Shown: piece after piece, positions 7,305 through 14,975 of the stretch
Numbering within the stretch: the stretch's first letter is position 1
Layout of the letters: the number at the start of each line of letters is the position of its first letter
Notes under the pieces: generated by a model
The model's input: the letters and a program-made list of their open reading frames with translations, nothing else
Told to the model about the DNA's origin: nothing
Databases searched by the model: none
Program-made: the position numbers and the translations under genes
Source of the DNA: Thioclava sp. SK-1
GTDB lineage: Bacteria > Pseudomonadota > Alphaproteobacteria > Rhodobacterales > Rhodobacteraceae
DNA: 44,006 nt
Direction: 5' to 3'
Assembly (NCBI RefSeq): GCF_001705665.1
Contig: NZ_MDHA01000048.1
Span: 1-44,006, forward strand

Positions 7305-8516
7305 ATGGCGGATACCACTGTCACCACTGCGGCCCCACCCCTTGTGCGTCGTCGCAGCATCGGAGAGCTGCTCTCCAGCGATTTCCGCGCCTTGCCGATT
7401 GTTATCGGTCTTGTGGCGCTTTGGGTCTTTTTCACCATTCAAAGCGACGTGTTCTTGACGGCGCGCAACCTGTCGAACCTTTTGGTGCAAAGCACTGTGG
7501 TGGGCATTATGGCGCTGGGCGTCATGTTCGTTCTGCTGGTGAAGGAGATCGATTTGTCGGTGGCCGCGATCAACGGCGTGACCTCGGTTCTTATGGCCAA
7601 GCTGATCGTTGAGGCAGGGGTGTCACCCTGGCTTGCGGTGCCTATGGCCATTGCGATCGGGGCGCTGATCGGCAGCCTGTCGGCGCGATGGGTGACCTTT
7701 GTCGGCGTGCCCTCTTTCGTGGTGACGCTTGGGTTGGGCCTTGCGCTTAATGGTTTACAGCTGATCTTATTGCCCGCCACCGCACGTTACAGCCTGAACG
7801 GCACGGGGCTGGAGAAGATCGCGCTGACCAATATTGGCGGCATCTGGGCGTGGGTCGTGCTGGTCATTGGTTTGCTGGTCTTTGCCGGGCTGGTGTTTTC
7901 CGAGGCGGCGCGGCGAAATAAAGCCGGGCTGGAAACCCCGGTGATGCGCGGCGTGGTGGCGCCGATCGTCGCAGCCACAGGTTTTGGTATCGTCGTGGTT
8001 GCCATCTTGTCGGCGCATAAGGGCATTCCGCTGGTGGTGTTGATTTTCGCGGTGTTGCTGGGGTTGGGTGGCTATGTGCTAAAGCAGACCCAGTTCGGTC
8101 TGTATCTTTATGCGGTGGGCAATAATGACGAGGCGGCGCGTCGTTCGGGCGTAAAGGTCGACCGGATCAAAATGACGGCTTTTGCCATTGCGGGCGGTGT
8201 CGCGGCGCTGGCCGGGGTAATTGCCGCATCGCGGACCCTCGGTGTGGGCGTTTTTTCCGGCGGTGGCGTTGGGGGTGGCACCTTGTTGCTGGAATCCATC
8301 GCGGCGGCAGTGATTGGTGGGGTCAGCCTGTTCGGCGGACGCGGTTCCATCCACGCGGCATTACTGGGGGCGCTGGTGATCGGCACGGTCAGCAACGGTC
8401 TGAACCTGATGGGGGTGGAAAATGAAATCCGTTTGATCGTCACCGGACTTTTGCTGGTGCTTGCCGTTTCCATCGACAAACTGATTGAAAAGGCCACGGG
8501 TCAGCAAAGCTTCTGA
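7305..8516 (+). CDS. CUT2-family ABC transporter permease
   Basis: 403 residues with about ten to eleven transmembrane helices, the RbsC/XylH/FrcC (BPD_transp_2) family. Recognisable segments are GVMFVLLVKEIDLSVAAING near residue 80, the GVPSFVVTLGLGLALNG region, GLYLYAVGNNDEAARRSGV and GGVSLFGGRGSIHAALLGAL near the C-terminus. It is longer than RbsC (about 320 residues) and similar to the XylH type of about 390-430 residues, having an extra central segment (residues about 190-245). AAAGGAACC precedes the start. It forms a homodimeric channel with the preceding ATPase. A strong hairpin separates it from the catabolic genes that follow. Confidence 0.9.
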   Translation: MADTTVTTAAPPLVRRRSIGELLSSDFRALPIVIGLVALWVFFTIQSDVFLTARNLSNLLVQSTVVGIMALGVMFVLLVKEIDLSVAAINGVTSVLMAKLIVEAGVSPWLAVPMAIAIGALIGSLSARWVTFVGVPSFVVTLGLGLALNGLQLILLPATARYSLNGTGLEKIALTNIGGIWAWVVLVIGLLVFAGLVFSEAARRNKAGLETPVMRGVVAPIVAATGFGIVVVAILSAHKGIPLVVLIFAVLLGLGGYVLKQTQFGLYLYAVGNNDEAARRSGVKVDRIKMTAFAIAGGVAALAGVIAASRTLGVGVFSGGGVGGGTLLLESIAAAVIGGVSLFGGRGSIHAALLGALVIGTVSNGLNLMGVENEIRLIVTGLLLVLAVSIDKLIEKATGQQSF

Positions 8517-8525
8517 CAAGGCCTT

Positions 8526-8557
8526 GGGCCACGCCTGCCCGTTACCAGGCGTGGCCC
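8526..8557 (+). terminator. Strong stem-loop between transporter and catabolic genes
   Basis: GGGCCACGCCTG (8526-8537) and CAGGCGTGGCCC (8546-8557) form a perfect 12-bp stem with an 8-nt loop, starting 10 bp after the permease stop. No U run follows, so readthrough is likely. It may act as a partial terminator or RNA-processing site separating expression of the two halves of the cluster. Confidence 0.6.
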
Positions 8558-8609
8558 CAATACATAGGTTAAAAGGGCGTAAGCGCCGCTCAATCCAAAG
8601 GAAAATGTC

Positions 8610-9521
8610 ATGGCAAATACGCAAGACAGCGCATTCGACGGCGGATATTTCGACGAAGAAATGTCGGTTGAGGTTGTGAACTCTCGCATTGGTAGTGCCG
8701 CCGATCCGCGCCTGAAAGAGGTGGTGAGCATTCTGACAAAACATCTTCATGCGGCTGTTAAAGAGATCGAACCCACGCATGAAGAATGGTTCGCAGCCAT
8801 CCGGTTTTTGACCGAAACCGGACATATGTGCACCGATTGGCGTCAGGAATATATCTTGCTGTCTGATGTTCTGGGGGTGACGATGTTGGTGGATTCGATT
8901 AACCACCGCCGCCCGTCGGGCGCCACGCCCAACACCATCTTAGGGCCGTTTTATGTGGAGGGTGCACCGCATTATCCCAACGGTGCGAATATCTGCCTTG
9001 ATCAGAAAGGCGAACCGACACTGGTGCGCGGGCGCGTAATGGATGTTGATGGCAACCCCGTTGAAGGGGCGACCATCGATGTATGGCAAACCAATGATGA
9101 CGGGTTTTACGATGTGCAGCAAAAGGGCGAACAGCCTGAATACAATCTGCGCGGCGTGTTCAAATCCGATGCCGATGGGCGTTACTGGTTCCAGACGGTC
9201 AAGCCGCGGTTCTATCCTATCCCCGATGACGGCCCGGTGGGCAAGCTGTTAGGTGATCTGGCCCGCCATCCCAACCGCGCAGCGCATATGCATTTCATCG
9301 TCACTTCTGAGGGCTACGATGAGATCATCACCCATATCTTCACCCCTGATTGCCCTTACCTGAAAGAGGATACGGTCTTTGGCGTGAAGAAAGATCTTGT
9401 GGCGAATTTTCAGCATATCGACGATCCAAAGATGGCTGAAGACTACGGCATGCCCAATCCTTTCCTTTTGGCGGACTGGGACTTTGTCCTTGCACGCAAA
9501 ACCCCCGCATCCAACGGATAA
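8610..9521 (+). CDS. Intradiol ring-cleavage dioxygenase, hydroxyquinol 1,2-dioxygenase type
   Basis: 303 residues. An N-terminal linker domain (to about residue 105) precedes the catalytic beta-sandwich. The four non-heme Fe(III) ligands can be placed: Tyr167 (GFYDVQ), Tyr202 (RFYPIPDDGPVG), His226 and His228 (AAHMHF), with the same 24- and 2-residue ligand spacings as in catechol and hydroxyquinol 1,2-dioxygenases. LGPFYVEGAP is characteristic of the hydroxyquinol branch. The expected reaction is O2-dependent cleavage of 1,2,4-trihydroxybenzene to maleylacetate, and a maleylacetate reductase gene lies at 12991 in the same cluster, which supports the substrate. No aromatic hydroxylase or decarboxylase that would supply hydroxyquinol is nearby. 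Catechol activity cannot be excluded. Confidence 0.9.
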   Translation: MANTQDSAFDGGYFDEEMSVEVVNSRIGSAADPRLKEVVSILTKHLHAAVKEIEPTHEEWFAAIRFLTETGHMCTDWRQEYILLSDVLGVTMLVDSINHRRPSGATPNTILGPFYVEGAPHYPNGANICLDQKGEPTLVRGRVMDVDGNPVEGATIDVWQTNDDGFYDVQQKGEQPEYNLRGVFKSDADGRYWFQTVKPRFYPIPDDGPVGKLLGDLARHPNRAAHMHFIVTSEGYDEIITHIFTPDCPYLKEDTVFGVKKDLVANFQHIDDPKMAEDYGMPNPFLLADWDFVLARKTPASNG

Positions 9522-9526
9522 AAGCT

Positions 9527-10405
9527 ATGAAACTCGACGATATCAGCCTTTGCGCTTCTTATTGGACTGTGGCAGGCAATACCTATCCCGGTGCCCCGAC
9601 CGAGGTCAGCCCCTATAGCCTGGCCGAACGTGCGGCCGTTTGCGGGCGCACAGGCTGGCAGGGCATGGGCTTTGTCATGGACGATGTGGAAGTGTCCATT
9701 GAACGCTATGGCCTGGCTGGGATGCGCCAGATCTTTGACGACAACAATATCCAACATGTCGAGCTGGAATTCCTAGTAGATTGGCACCTTGATGGCGATC
9801 GCCGCGCCCTTTCGGGGCGGATGTATAATCGGATGCTTGAGATCAGTGATGCGCTTGGTGTGCGTAAGATCAAGCTGGGCGGCGGCGTCTTTGAAACTCA
9901 GGCGCCGGATGTGGGCGCGATGCGGGCCGCCCTTTTTGACATTTGTGAAAAGGCGAAACCATTGGGCATCGATATTGTGATCGAATTCCTGCCCTTTGCC
10001 AGTATCAACACGATTGATCGCGGTCTGGAACTGTTCCGCGATCTGGGCGTGACCAATGGCGGCTTACTGGTCGATACATGGCATGTGGAACGCGGTGGAA
10101 TGAGCGCCGATGACATCCGCAAAATCCCGCCCGAGTTCTTGCTCGCGGCAGAGCTGGACGATGCCGGCCCCGAGATTTTGGGTGATCTGTTCAACGATTC
10201 CACCCATTACCGCAGGCTGTGCGGTGAAGGGGCCATCGACATTCCGGCGCAGATCCAGGCGATGCTGGATCAGGGGTATCGCAGCTATTGGGGGGTGGAG
10301 CTTATCTCGGCCTATCATCGCCATTTGCCGCTGGAAATGGCCGCAACCCGCGCCTTTGACACCACCATGCAACAATTTGCCAAAATCGCCCTGCCGGCTG
10401 ACTGA
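9527..10405 (+). CDS. IolE-like TIM-barrel protein (sugar phosphate isomerase/epimerase family)
   Basis: 292 residues of the AP-endonuclease-2 / xylose-isomerase-like TIM barrel superfamily. Candidate divalent-metal ligands are the glutamate in VIEFLPF (near residue 145), the aspartate and histidine in LLVDTWH (near 182-185) and the glutamate in YWGVELIS (near 258). The gene starts 5 bp after the dioxygenase stop, so coupling is tight. Relatives include inosose dehydratase IolE and the TIM-barrel lyases that cleave 3-keto-glycosides. With IolG-like genes next door, a dehydration of a keto-cyclitol, or beta-elimination from a keto-glycoside, is the best inference. The exact reaction is not determined by the sequence. 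Confidence 0.75.
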   Translation: MKLDDISLCASYWTVAGNTYPGAPTEVSPYSLAERAAVCGRTGWQGMGFVMDDVEVSIERYGLAGMRQIFDDNNIQHVELEFLVDWHLDGDRRALSGRMYNRMLEISDALGVRKIKLGGGVFETQAPDVGAMRAALFDICEKAKPLGIDIVIEFLPFASINTIDRGLELFRDLGVTNGGLLVDTWHVERGGMSADDIRKIPPEFLLAAELDDAGPEILGDLFNDSTHYRRLCGEGAIDIPAQIQAMLDQGYRSYWGVELISAYHRHLPLEMAATRAFDTTMQQFAKIALPAD

Positions 10406-10429
10406 CACGTCAATTCAAGGAACTCTCCC

Positions 10430-11425
10430 ATGATCGGAATTGCAACACTGGGCGCAGGTCGCATCGGCAAAATCCATGCCGGCAATGTGGCCGCCAACCC
10501 CAACGCCCGGCTGGTTGCCGTGGCTGACCCCTTTGCCGAGGCCTGCGAACCGCTGGCCGCGCAATACGGCGCCTGTGCGATGACGGACCCGATGGCGGCC
10601 ATCGCCCGTGATGACGTTGATGCCGTGGTGATCGGCACACCCACCGACACCCATATCGGGTTGCTGATGCATGCGGTGAAACTGGGCAAAGCGGTTTTAT
10701 GCGAAAAGCCCATCGACCTTGATATGGGCAAAAGCGCGCAGGCGGCCGCCCAGATCGAAAAGCTGGGCGCAAAGGTCATGCTGGCATTCAACCGCCGCTT
10801 CGACCCAACATTTGCCGAAATTCGCCGGGCCATTGATGTGGGCCAGATTGGCGAGGTTCGGCAGGTCGTGATTTCCAGCCGTGACCCGGGCATGCCGCCC
10901 GAAGGCTATGTGAAATCTTCGGGTGGGCTGTTTCGGGACATGACGATCCATGATCTGGACATGGCGCGCTGGCTTCTGGGCGAAGAGCCTGTCAGCGTGA
11001 CCGCGATGGCGTCGCGCGTTGTGGATCCTGCGCTGGTAAAGAAATATGATGATTTCGATACGGCGATGGTGATCTTGCAAACCGCCAGCGGCAAGCAGGC
11101 GCATATCAATAACTGCCGTGAAGCGGTCTATGGCTATGATCAGCGGATAGAGGTTTTGGGTGCCACCGGGATGCTGACGCAAGACAATCTGCGTCCCACC
11201 ACCATGCGCCTGACCACCGCGACGATGACAGATGCGCAGCAGCCACTGCTGAACTTCTTCCTTGAACGCTATACGCAGGCGTACCGGGCCGAGATGGAGG
11301 CATTTATCGCCGCGCTGGCCAGCGGTGGCCCGCTGCCCACAACCGCCGTAGACGGGGTGCAGGCGCTGCGCCTTGCCGAAGCGGCTTTGGAGTCTGTGCG
11401 CACTGGCCGCACGGTCTCGGTCTGA
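10430..11425 (+). CDS. Gfo/Idh/MocA oxidoreductase, inositol 2-dehydrogenase (IolG)-like
   Basis: 331 residues. The N-terminal Rossmann fold carries GAGRIGKIHAGN (residues about 8-19), followed by the family motif CEKPID (about 89-94). The C-terminal substrate domain has FNRRFDP and the catalytic-type MTIHDLDMARWLLG. Length and motifs match bacterial inositol 2-dehydrogenases, which oxidise myo-inositol to scyllo-inosose with NAD+. Related enzymes oxidise other cyclitols or sugars. It follows the IolE-like gene by 24 bp, with AAGGAAC upstream of the ATG. In this operon it is the best candidate for the first oxidation of the imported compound. Confidence 0.85.
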   Translation: MIGIATLGAGRIGKIHAGNVAANPNARLVAVADPFAEACEPLAAQYGACAMTDPMAAIARDDVDAVVIGTPTDTHIGLLMHAVKLGKAVLCEKPIDLDMGKSAQAAAQIEKLGAKVMLAFNRRFDPTFAEIRRAIDVGQIGEVRQVVISSRDPGMPPEGYVKSSGGLFRDMTIHDLDMARWLLGEEPVSVTAMASRVVDPALVKKYDDFDTAMVILQTASGKQAHINNCREAVYGYDQRIEVLGATGMLTQDNLRPTTMRLTTATMTDAQQPLLNFFLERYTQAYRAEMEAFIAALASGGPLPTTAVDGVQALRLAEAALESVRTGRTVSV

Positions 11426-11445
11426 ATTTAAAGGGAGGATATCTT

Positions 11446-12531
11446 ATGACCTATGCAATCGGATCCGACACACCGCTGGGTATAGCCTGTCTGGGCATCA
11501 CCCATCCGCATACCTCTGGCCGGGTGAAAGCGTTCAAACGCATGGCCAACGCCCGGGTCCTTGGTGCCTATGATGACAGTCCGCTGTTGCAGCCCTTCGT
11601 GGAGGCGATGGGAATTGAGGCGCGCAGCAAGGAAGACATTCTTGCCGATCCGAATGTCCATGCGGTGATGATCCATCCCAAAAGCTACCGGATGGCCGAT
11701 TGGGCAATCGAGGCGATGGAGGCCGGTAAAGCCGTCCTATGCGAAAAACCCGCCGGTCGCGGATCGCAAGACACAGCGCGGCTGGTGGATGCCGCCGAAC
11801 GCACCGGCCAGCTTTTTCAGGTTGGCTATTGCTGGCGCTATGCGCCATCGGTCGACAAAATGCAGGAAGTTTTGTCCAAGGGCCAGCTTGGCAAAATTTT
11901 GCAAGTGCGCGCCCATGCGGGCTGTTCGCATAACGAGGCGGATACCGACCACATGCGCCAGCCCGGCGATATTGGCGGGGCGTTCTATGTCATCGGCTGC
12001 CATACCATCGACCGGCTGCTGCTGCATTTCGGTATGCCGAACAGTGTAAACGCGCGGATTTCCAAATTCGCGGGTGTCATGCCCGACAATGCCCGCGAAG
12101 ACGCTGCAGGTGCGATCTTGAATTACGACGACAAGATGATCACCATCGACTTCATGTCCTGGGATCCGATGCCCTGGACTGAAAGCTGGGATATCACGGC
12201 CTATGGCACCGATGGTGTGATGCATTCGCGCCCTATGCCTGCGAGCTATAAAATCTACAGCACAGGCAAACACGGGCTTGCACAGGGCTGGACAGAGTAT
12301 AACGAAAATTCTTTCCCTGAAATTTGGGCTGTGCGCAAAACCGTTTATTCGCCTGAAATCGCAGAGATCGGCAACCCGGTTTACTTTGATCGTGAAGCGG
12401 CCGCGTTTGAGCATTCTTTGCGCAGCGGCGCGCCGTCCAATGTGCCCGCATCACAGGCACATAACATCAACCGCATCCTTGAGGCGCTGTTCAAATCATC
12501 CTCTGACAACGGGGCAGAAGTCATCCTTTGA
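11446..12531 (+). CDS. Gfo/Idh/MocA family oxidoreductase, second paralogue
   Basis: 361 residues. The nucleotide-binding N-terminus is unusual: the strand reads GIACLGITHPHTSGRV in place of the usual GxGxxG, but CEKPAGRG (near residue 101) and the C-terminal CHTIDRLLLHFG segment identify the family. It begins 20 bp after the IolG-like gene, preceded by GGGAGG. Having two divergent Gfo/Idh/MocA genes in one operon usually means two different oxidation or isomerisation steps. The second could oxidise another ring position, act as a keto-reductase, or act on a glycoside. Family is secure; the substrate is unknown. Confidence 0.8.
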   Translation: MTYAIGSDTPLGIACLGITHPHTSGRVKAFKRMANARVLGAYDDSPLLQPFVEAMGIEARSKEDILADPNVHAVMIHPKSYRMADWAIEAMEAGKAVLCEKPAGRGSQDTARLVDAAERTGQLFQVGYCWRYAPSVDKMQEVLSKGQLGKILQVRAHAGCSHNEADTDHMRQPGDIGGAFYVIGCHTIDRLLLHFGMPNSVNARISKFAGVMPDNAREDAAGAILNYDDKMITIDFMSWDPMPWTESWDITAYGTDGVMHSRPMPASYKIYSTGKHGLAQGWTEYNENSFPEIWAVRKTVYSPEIAEIGNPVYFDREAAAFEHSLRSGAPSNVPASQAHNINRILEALFKSSSDNGAEVIL

Positions 12532-12565
12532 CCTGGCCCAGTTTTGACGGGCTGGTCGTGCCGCT

Positions 12566-12587
12566 CCCTTGGGATCCGTTCCAAGGG
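12566..12587 (+). terminator. Stem-loop in the gap before the Dabb gene
   Basis: CCCTTGG (12566-12572) and CCAAGGG (12581-12587) pair with an 8-nt loop in the 128-bp gap, the largest in the catabolic half of the cluster. No U tract follows. It may modulate readthrough or mark an internal promoter region. Confidence 0.45.
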
Positions 12588-12659
12588 GCCGGTCGCTTGC
12601 GGTCTTTCACCTGCCAAACGGGTCTCTGGCAAGGGGCCATAGATATAGGATAAGCGATC

Positions 12660-12959
12660 ATGATTAAGCATATCGTCATGTGGAATATGGCCGGTGACAC
12701 GGCTGAAGAACGGCTTCAGGCCGCGCAATTTTTGCGCGCGCAGTTTGAAGCCATTCGCGCTGAAATACCCGGGCTGCTGCGTCTTGAAGTAGGTTTTGAT
12801 CACAGCCGCGTGGATTACGCCTGCGATGTGGTGCTTTACACAGAATTTGACAGCCAGGAATCGTTGGATGGCTATGCGGTGCACCCGGCGCATTTGCGGG
12901 TGAAAGAGGCGCTAGGAAAATCGCGCATCGCCCGGCATCAGGTCGATTATAGATTTTAA
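12660..12959 (+). CDS. Dabb (stress-responsive alpha/beta-barrel) domain protein
   Basis: A 99-residue single-domain protein beginning MIKHIVMWNM and ending HQVDYRF, with the conserved central GLLRLEVGFDHSR and C-terminal VHPAHLRVKEAL. This is the Dabb domain: a small ferredoxin-like alpha+beta fold that dimerises. Most bacterial members have no assigned function. The plant homologue olivetolic acid cyclase closes a polyketide into an aromatic ring, so the fold can support cyclisation or dehydration chemistry. Its place between the dehydrogenases and the maleylacetate reductase suggests a role in the pathway, perhaps in aromatisation or isomerisation of a reactive intermediate. That role is speculation. 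Confidence 0.8.
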   Translation: MIKHIVMWNMAGDTAEERLQAAQFLRAQFEAIRAEIPGLLRLEVGFDHSRVDYACDVVLYTEFDSQESLDGYAVHPAHLRVKEALGKSRIARHQVDYRF

Positions 12960-12990
12960 CATCGGGCCCTTTAAACAGGAGATAGCATTT

Positions 12991-14049
12991 ATGGATTTCA
13001 CCTATACTGCCCTGCCGTCCCGCATTGTATTTGGCCCCGGTAAGCGTGCCTGCGTCGGTGCCGAGGTGGAGGCCATCGGTGCCCACCGCGCCTTAATTTT
13101 ATGCACGCCAGACCAACGTGAACAGGCGCAGCAGATCGCGAATTTTTTGGGAAAACGATGTGCCGGTATTCATGATGGGGCGCAAATGCATGTGCCCATC
13201 GAAAGCGCGCGCACAGCCCGGGAGGTTGCGCGCGACCTACAGGCCGATTGCGCCGTGGCTGTTGGTGGCGGCTCTACTATAGGCCTGGGCAAGGCGATTG
13301 CGCTGGAATCCTCGTTGCCGATCATCGCCATTCCCACCACCTATGCCGGGTCGGAAATGACGCCGGTGTATGGGATCACCAAGAATGGCCTGAAGACCAC
13401 AGGCAAGGATGCGCGCGTGGTGCCGCGGTCAGTGATCTATGACCCCGAGCTGACCTACACACTGCCGGTGGAGATGTCGCTTGTTAGTGGGATGAATGCG
13501 ATCGCCCATGCGGCGGAAGGGCTGTATGCGCGCGATGGCAATCCGGTGATGTCGCTGATGGCCGAGGAAGGCATTCGCGCGCTGGCCCAAGGCATGCCCG
13601 TGCTGCGCACCGAACCCAAGGATGTGGAGGCACGATCGCAATGCCTATATGGCGCGTGGCTGTGTGGAACGGTTCTGGGCCATGTCGGCATGGCGCTTCA
13701 TCATAAGCTGTGCCACACGCTGGGTGGTAGTTTCAATCTGCCTCATGCGCAAACCCATACCATCGTTTTACCCCATGCGCTGGCTTACAACAGCCCGGCG
13801 GCCCCCGATGCGATGGCGCGGATCGCGCGGGCCATTGGTGCGTCAGACGGGCCACAGGGCCTGTACGATCTGGCGCGCCAGCTGGGCGTGCCGCTTGCGC
13901 TGCATGATCTGGGGGTGGAAGAAGCCGATCTGGACCGCGCCTGCGAAATCGCTTTGGCCAATCCATATTGGAACCCCCGGACTATTGAGGCGCAGCCGCT
14001 GCGCGCACTGTTGCAGCGCGCGTGGGAAGGCACTGCGCCCAAATCATAA
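12991..14049 (+). CDS. Maleylacetate reductase (iron-containing alcohol dehydrogenase family)
   Basis: 352 residues. The N-terminal nucleotide-binding half contains AVGGGSTIGLGKAIA (near residue 90) and IPTTYAGSEMTPVYGIT. The C-terminal helical half contains HHKLCHTLGGSFNLPHAQTH (near residue 235), the typical maleylacetate reductase version of the Fe-ADH metal region. The enzyme reduces maleylacetate to 3-oxoadipate with NADH, feeding the beta-ketoadipate pathway to succinyl-CoA and acetyl-CoA. Together with the dioxygenase at 8610 it makes up the standard lower hydroxyquinol pathway. AGGAGA lies upstream of the start, 31 bp after the Dabb gene. Genes for 3-oxoadipate CoA-transferase and thiolase are not in the window. 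Confidence 0.9.
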   Translation: MDFTYTALPSRIVFGPGKRACVGAEVEAIGAHRALILCTPDQREQAQQIANFLGKRCAGIHDGAQMHVPIESARTAREVARDLQADCAVAVGGGSTIGLGKAIALESSLPIIAIPTTYAGSEMTPVYGITKNGLKTTGKDARVVPRSVIYDPELTYTLPVEMSLVSGMNAIAHAAEGLYARDGNPVMSLMAEEGIRALAQGMPVLRTEPKDVEARSQCLYGAWLCGTVLGHVGMALHHKLCHTLGGSFNLPHAQTHTIVLPHALAYNSPAAPDAMARIARAIGASDGPQGLYDLARQLGVPLALHDLGVEEADLDRACEIALANPYWNPRTIEAQPLRALLQRAWEGTAPKS

Positions 14050-14055
14050 TATTAA

Positions 14056-14102
14056 CGCCCGCATTTGCACCACGGAGAGGTTCGGCGGGGCGGATGCGGG
14101 CG
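14056..14102. terminator. Inverted repeat between convergent genes
   Basis: CGCCCGCAT (14056-14064) and ATGCGGGCG (14094-14102) are perfect 9-bp arms with a long 29-nt loop, between the maleylacetate reductase stop and the convergent XRE gene end. It is a possible bidirectional terminator; no U tract makes it weak. Confidence 0.4.
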
Positions 14103-14116
14103 GCAAAGCGGTTCGG

Positions 14117-14860
14117 TTAGGGTGCCGTGTCGGTCAAAGACAGCAGTTGGGAAAACTGGATAGGGGACAGCGCGATCCCGATTTTGTAGCTTTGCAATGC
14201 CTCTTCAGGCTGTGTCAGCTGATCGCGCCGCGCAAGGGTCGCCAGATCTGTTTGCACATCGCGAAGACGTGTCAGGATATGGTGCGCTGTCTTTTGTGTC
14301 ATGCGGCGGGTTTGTGTCAGATATGCTGAATGATCTGTATCGGGCGCAAGATAGGCACGGCGCAGAAAATCCATATTCAGCGCGACAAGGGCCTGGTGCA
14401 ATGGGCCGTCTCGGCGGAAGTCAACTGGGCCTTGCACCGTCAGCCGGACACGGTTACCCGGCATGACCTCAGCCAGGCCCAATTTCTCCAGCGCTATGCC
14501 CAGCTTGAAACTTTGCTGCGGCGACAACTGATAATGGTCTCGGATGGCGTCAAATGGCATCCCGTCTAACAAAAGCAGGAACAGATTGAAGGCAGGGCGG
14601 TTGGTTGCCAATCGGGCTTCTTGCATGCCACTCAATTGGGTTGGGCGCAGGTCAACATGGCTGGCCTGTGCCATCAGGTCATCAAGCGTCAGGTCAAGGG
14701 CTGCGCATATCTCAACCATTCGGCTTAATTTGCAATCCCGGTCTGCAAAGACGCGTTTTATCGTGGGCTCTGACACTTCAAGCCGCTGCGCCAAATCTGC
14801 ATAGGTAACTTTGCGCGCCTTCAAAACAGATTTCAAAATCTCGAATAGTTCCGCCTGCAT
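14117..14860 (-). CDS. XRE-family helix-turn-helix regulator
   Basis: 247 residues. Residues about 7-62 form a Cro/C1-type helix-turn-helix (VTYADLAQRLEVSEPTIKRVF and LSRMVEICAALDLTLDDLM). The remaining 180 residues have no domain I recognise; they are largely helical, with FNLFLLLLDGMPFDAIRDHY and QSFKLGIALEKLGLAEV suggesting a winged-helix-like or ligand-sensing fold. AGGGGG lies upstream of the start. It is divergent from the SMP-30-like gene; the 115-bp region between carries an array of TTGRTA-type half-sites, so it probably controls itself and that gene. The signal is unknown. Confidence 0.8.
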   Translation of the reverse strand: MQAELFEILKSVLKARKVTYADLAQRLEVSEPTIKRVFADRDCKLSRMVEICAALDLTLDDLMAQASHVDLRPTQLSGMQEARLATNRPAFNLFLLLLDGMPFDAIRDHYQLSPQQSFKLGIALEKLGLAEVMPGNRVRLTVQGPVDFRRDGPLHQALVALNMDFLRRAYLAPDTDHSAYLTQTRRMTQKTAHHILTRLRDVQTDLATLARRDQLTQPEEALQSYKIGIALSPIQFSQLLSLTDTAP

Positions 14861-14888
14861 GCCGCCCCCTGTATGCTGATCGTCACCA

Positions 14889-14938
14889 TTGGTATCATAT
14901 ATTGATACTCAAAATGTTGATATATCAGAGTTGGTATC
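14889..14938. promoter_or_regulatory. Operator array between the XRE and SMP-30-like genes
   Basis: TTGGTATC occurs at 14889-14896 and again at 14931-14938, exactly 42 bp (four helical turns) apart. Between them are a GTATCA / TGATAC dyad with a 5-nt spacer (14892-14908) and a 10-bp palindrome TGATATATCA (14918-14927). The related half-sites TTGATAC (14902) and TTGATAT (14917) complete a series at 13-15-bp intervals. This is a likely cooperative binding region for the XRE regulator. Confidence 0.55.
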
Positions 14939-14975
14939 TGATCAGTAGGGTTGCTGTGACATGTAGGAGCAACCA

